Source of the DNA: a bacterium
GTDB taxonomy: Bacteria > UBP14 > UBA6098 > B30-G16
Length of the DNA stretch: 18,820 nt
Assembly (NCBI GenBank): GCA_027007865.1
Contig: JALTEE010000357.1
Coordinates: 1-18,820, forward strand
Reading direction: 5' to 3'
Shown here: positions 15,670 through 18,820 of the stretch, one piece after another
Position numbering within the stretch: position 1 is the stretch's first letter
Layout of the letters: each line of letters starts with the position of its first letter
The notes under the pieces: model-generated
Database searches by the model: none
Seen by the model: only the letters and a program-made list of their open reading frames with translations
What the model was told of the DNA's origin: nothing
Position numbers and translations under genes: made by a program

Positions 15670-16506
15670 ATGAAAAAGTTGTCGATTGTTATCGCTGTTA
15701 TCGGGCTTCTGGTTTTCGTATTCTATGGATGTTCGAAGGATGAAGGCGAAAGCGACACGGAAAAATTGCAGGATGCCATCAACGGCGAATATTCCGCATA
15801 TTTCAATTTCTCGGAAGCATTTTCAGCCGACGACGAAGCGTTGCTGCGGACTGCCACTCCGACAGAAGTATATGATTCCATATACGATTGGCGCTATCCG
15901 CGGTCGGGTCGCTCTATCACGAGAGATGTTTCGGTCGATGTTTCGGGCGATGTGGCAACGATAAATGTTTCGCGAACATTGACGAGCGAGGTCATCTATC
16001 GCTGCTGGCTGGCGGAAAGTCTCGTGTCATACACGGGCAGCGTTACATTCACGGGTTCGCGAACTGCGCGGTTCGTCAAAAATGCCGAAGATAACTGGGA
16101 TTTAGATGCGATATCTCCCGTGTTTATGCAGACATCTCCGTCCACCGTGGACATAGATTCTGTCGTAGCAGTGAACAACACTACGAGCGAACGCTATGTG
16201 CTCACCGACCCCACTGCGCTGATTCCGATAGATTCGCTGTTCAGGATTGCTCCCGAAGACACTATCGATGTATATGCTTATACGGGAGCTGATGCACAGA
16301 TAATTTTTCGACATCCTCGTAGCGGACACTATGAAAGAACGACTATGAGCGAAGAGGGTGCGAGCACATATCGCTATGGATTGCGTGTCGGCGCATCGTC
16401 TGGTGTGCGATTTTTCGTCGTGGATGCTATAACAACGGCATCTGCACTCGATTCAACCGCTCAACACGATGGTGAAATATGGGGTATCACATTCGTTGTA
16501 GAATAA
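15670..16506 (+). CDS. Lipoprotein with NTF2-like and Ig-like parts
   Basis: A 278-residue predicted lipoprotein: basic start, hydrophobic core, and lipobox FYGC with Cys21. Ser follows the Cys, which by the E. coli rule suggests the outer membrane. Residues about 30-155 resemble an NTF2-like fold: a first helix around LQDAINGEYSAYFNFSEAF, then paired strands VSVDVSGDVATINVSRTLT and SVTFTGSRTARFVKN, ending DNWDLDAISP. Residues about 160-278 are beta-rich and Ig-like. Recognition of both parts is by pattern only, and no function can be given. It lies between the VanZ-like gene and purL, with a leader of about 140 bases before it, so it is probably its own transcript. Confidence 0.75.
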   Translation: MKKLSIVIAVIGLLVFVFYGCSKDEGESDTEKLQDAINGEYSAYFNFSEAFSADDEALLRTATPTEVYDSIYDWRYPRSGRSITRDVSVDVSGDVATINVSRTLTSEVIYRCWLAESLVSYTGSVTFTGSRTARFVKNAEDNWDLDAISPVFMQTSPSTVDIDSVVAVNNTTSERYVLTDPTALIPIDSLFRIAPEDTIDVYAYTGADAQIIFRHPRSGHYERTTMSEEGASTYRYGLRVGASSGVRFFVVDAITTASALDSTAQHDGEIWGITFVVE

Positions 16507-16576
16507 ATAATCGCAGATTATACGAAACCCGCTGTATTTCGAAATCCTACTTTTCCATAAACGAAGGAACGATAAT

Positions 16577-18805
16577 ATGCTCAAAGAAGCGAAGAAACTC
16601 GGTTTAAGCGATGCGGAATACAGCAGGATATTGGAACTTCTCGGTCGCGAACCAAACTGGACAGAACTCGGCATTTTTTCGGTAATGTGGAGCGAACACT
16701 GCTCCTACAAGAGTTCGCATTTGCATTTGAGAAAATTTCCGAAGAACAGCGAGCGTTCGCTGACAGAGATGGGCAAAGAAAATGCTGGTGTGCTGCGCTT
16801 GAAGGACGACTGGGCTGTCGCGTTCAAAATCGAGAGCCACAATCATCCGTCTGCAATCGAACCTTTTCAAGGCGCTGCAACGGGCATCGGCGGGATATTG
16901 CGCGACATATTTTGTATGGGTGCGTATCCCATCGCATCGCTCGATTCGTTCCGATTCGGCGAACTTTCCGACCCGGTAAATAGACATCTCTTCGACGGCG
17001 TCGTTCGCGGGGTCGCCGCTTATGGAAACTGCTTCGGTGTCCCGACCGTCTCGGGTGAAGTGTATTTCGATAATTCATACTCGGGAAATCCGCTGGTCAA
17101 TGTCGTTGCTGTGGGCATCGTCCGAACAGACAGGATGATTTCAGCGGAGGCATCGGGAATCGGCAATGCAGTCGTCTATATCGGTTCGGCAACTGGCAGA
17201 GACGGTATTCACGGCGCTTCGTTTGCATCGGGAGAACTTACAGAGAAATCGCAGGAAGACCGCCCATCTGTGCAAATCGGCGACCCGTTTATGGAAAAAC
17301 TGCTTCTCGAAGCGACACAGGAAATTGCAGCGAAAAAACTCGTCGTAGGTATGCAAGATATGGGTGCCGCAGGACTCACCAGTTCCAGCGCCGAAATGGC
17401 AGCAAAAGGCGGCGTCGGTATTTTTATAAACCTCGACAAAGTCCCGATGCGCGAAGAAAATATGACGCCTTATGAAATTATGCTATCAGAATCGCAAGAG
17501 CGAATGCTGCTGATATCCACGCCTGAAAATCTGCCGAAAATAGAAAATATTCTAAAAAAATGGGGACTGCACTATGCGGTAATCGGCGAAGTTATCGAAG
17601 AGCCTGTGCTGCGATTGCAGTGGCAGGGCAAAATCGCTGCGGAAATTCCGATAAATTCGCTCCAAGCGGGCGACGGAGCGCCTGTGTATGATATGCCGCA
17701 AGAAAAACCGAGTTATCTCGACGAAATTCAACAGCAAGATGCGGTGGTAAAAATTTTTGAAAAATGTAAATCTTTGCAGGAAGAAGGTTCTCCTCAAAAT
17801 ATTTTGCCTGCGCTGCTCGCAATGCCGACAGTCGCATCTAAGCGCTGGGTCTGGCGGCAATACGACCACCAAGTCGGTGTTCGCACCGCAATTTTGCCGG
17901 GAAACGCAGATGCCGCCGTGATGCGCATTATGGAGACCGGGCAATTTCTCGCTCTATGCACGGATTGCAACGGCGCATTTTGCTTGCTTAACCCATACAA
18001 AGGCGCGGCAAATGCGGTTCTCGAGACAGCACGAAATGTAGCAGCAACAGGCGCAAAACCAATCGGTATAACAGATTGCTTGAACTATGGAAATCCGCAG
18101 AAACCGGAAGTTATGTGGCAGTTCGCGCAATCTGTCGATGGAATTTCCGATGCCTGCCGAGCGCTCGAAATACCCGTTACGGGCGGAAATGTCAGTTTCT
18201 ACAATGAATCGCCGAAAGGAGCGGTCTTCCCGACACCAGTAATCAGTATGGTCGGGCTAATCGAGGATGAAAAGCATATTACACCGATGGGATTTCAAAA
18301 TGTTGGCGATGATATACTTATTATTGGAAAAATAAACACATCGGATTTCGGCGGCTCACAATTGCAAAAGTTGTTGTTCGGTAAATATTTTGGAAAGCCG
18401 CCAGAGCCGAATATTCAAGAGCAGGTGAAAACGATAGAATTTTTGCTACAACAAATTTATTCAGGCAGAGTGGAAAGCGCACACGATATTTCCGAAGGCG
18501 GTATCGCTGTTGCGCTGGCTGAATGTTTGTTCCACAATTTAAAACTCGGTGCAAACATAAAAATTCCCAAAGATGTAAATCCATTGCTGTGGATGTTTGC
18601 AGAAACACAGGGGATTTTTGTCGTCACCGCAAAACCGCAGAATTTGAACAAAATCCTTTTCGATGCAGCGGCAAAAAATATTTCATCACAAAAAATTGGC
18701 ACGGTATCCGATGACGGCATTCTCAAAATCGGAGAATTTTTATGGAAATCTGCGGAACTGCACGAAATATTCGAATCTTCGATTCCCCAAAAAATGAACT
18801 CCTGA
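16577..18805 (+). CDS. purL: Phosphoribosylformylglycinamidine synthase subunit PurL (small type)
   Basis: A complete 742-residue PurL of the small type (about 740 residues, as in Bacillus), which works with separate PurQ and PurS. It uses ATP and ammonia from PurQ to turn FGAR into FGAM in purine synthesis in the cytoplasm. Seen motifs: [11 protein letters not shown] with the catalytic His41, [20 protein letters not shown] for the nucleotide and substrate site, and the second-half repeat around [10 protein letters not shown] and [25 protein letters not shown] near the end. The start ATG has AAGGA at 16564-16568, 8 bases upstream. The stop is at 18803-18805, so the gene is intact. The upstream gap of 70 bases is too short for a purine riboswitch. 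No purQ or purS is present in the window, so the pathway genes are probably scattered. Confidence 0.97.
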   Translation: MLKEAKKLGLSDAEYSRILELLGREPNWTELGIFSVMWSEHCSYKSSHLHLRKFPKNSERSLTEMGKENAGVLRLKDDWAVAFKIESHNHPSAIEPFQGAATGIGGILRDIFCMGAYPIASLDSFRFGELSDPVNRHLFDGVVRGVAAYGNCFGVPTVSGEVYFDNSYSGNPLVNVVAVGIVRTDRMISAEASGIGNAVVYIGSATGRDGIHGASFASGELTEKSQEDRPSVQIGDPFMEKLLLEATQEIAAKKLVVGMQDMGAAGLTSSSAEMAAKGGVGIFINLDKVPMREENMTPYEIMLSESQERMLLISTPENLPKIENILKKWGLHYAVIGEVIEEPVLRLQWQGKIAAEIPINSLQAGDGAPVYDMPQEKPSYLDEIQQQDAVVKIFEKCKSLQEEGSPQNILPALLAMPTVASKRWVWRQYDHQVGVRTAILPGNADAAVMRIMETGQFLALCTDCNGAFCLLNPYKGAANAVLETARNVAATGAKPIGITDCLNYGNPQKPEVMWQFAQSVDGISDACRALEIPVTGGNVSFYNESPKGAVFPTPVISMVGLIEDEKHITPMGFQNVGDDILIIGKINTSDFGGSQLQKLLFGKYFGKPPEPNIQEQVKTIEFLLQQIYSGRVESAHDISEGGIAVALAECLFHNLKLGANIKIPKDVNPLLWMFAETQGIFVVTAKPQNLNKILFDAAAKNISSQKIGTVSDDGILKIGEFLWKSAELHEIFESSIPQKMNS

Positions 18806-18820
18806 TTTTCTCTGTTTTTC

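Noticed and set aside
16507..16576. Purine riboswitch or terminator before purL
   Set aside because: Only a 5-bp CGAAA/TTTCG pairing is present in 70 bases; no riboswitch core or T run.

Overview
The window reads as a stretch of chromosome from a Gram-negative bacterium. Three features point to the FCB superphylum (Bacteroidetes-like lineages) or a related uncultivated phylum such as WOR-3, Cloacimonadota or Zixibacteria: a FlgD/type-A-like C-terminal sorting domain, a PorV/PorQ-like outer-membrane barrel, and ExbB/ExbD motors beside large TPR proteins. The assignment to a phylum is inference; the sequence carries no rRNA. I see no mobile element, CRISPR array, tRNA or sign of recent transfer. 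Genes are closely packed and many use a long AGGAGGAGG ribosome-binding site.

Layout. (1) 3-1886 is the 3' part of a secreted multi-module Ig/Fn3-like protein ending in a FlgD-Ig-type domain. (2) 2046-7524 is an envelope cluster: a PorV-like barrel fused to a TPR region, a small Fn3-like protein with one membrane segment, an ExbB/MotA-type channel carrying the same Fn3-like domain on its N-terminus, two ExbD/TolR proteins, and a lipoprotein that looks like a lipid-anchored TonB C-terminal domain. The end is marked by two hairpins, one of them strong. (3) 7742-12731 holds two exported TPR proteins, the first a 1119-residue TPR/PEGA-like/NHL-propeller protein. (4) 12710-13885 is an SbcD/Mre11-type nuclease without an adjacent SbcC, started at a TTG inside the upstream gene. 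(5) 13915-15045 (minus strand) is RibD, convergent with sbcD and divergent from a VanZ-like membrane protein at 15145-15525. (6) 15670-16506 is a lipoprotein with NTF2-like and Ig-like parts. (7) 16577-18805 is a complete PurL.

How the parts may work together (inference). The ExbB-ExbD-ExbD-TonB order is that of a proton-motive-force-driven envelope motor. The same periplasmic domain on the channel and on a separate single-pass protein, the lipidated TonB-like end, and the adjacent barrel-TPR and TPR-propeller proteins suggest a motor acting on an outer-membrane or surface assembly rather than simple siderophore uptake. The architecture recalls the Vibrio TonB2 system (TtpC-ExbB-ExbD-TonB-TPR) and, more loosely, the PorV-linked type IX secretion system. 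This cluster is the best candidate for something undescribed; the RibD, PurL and SbcD genes look ordinary.
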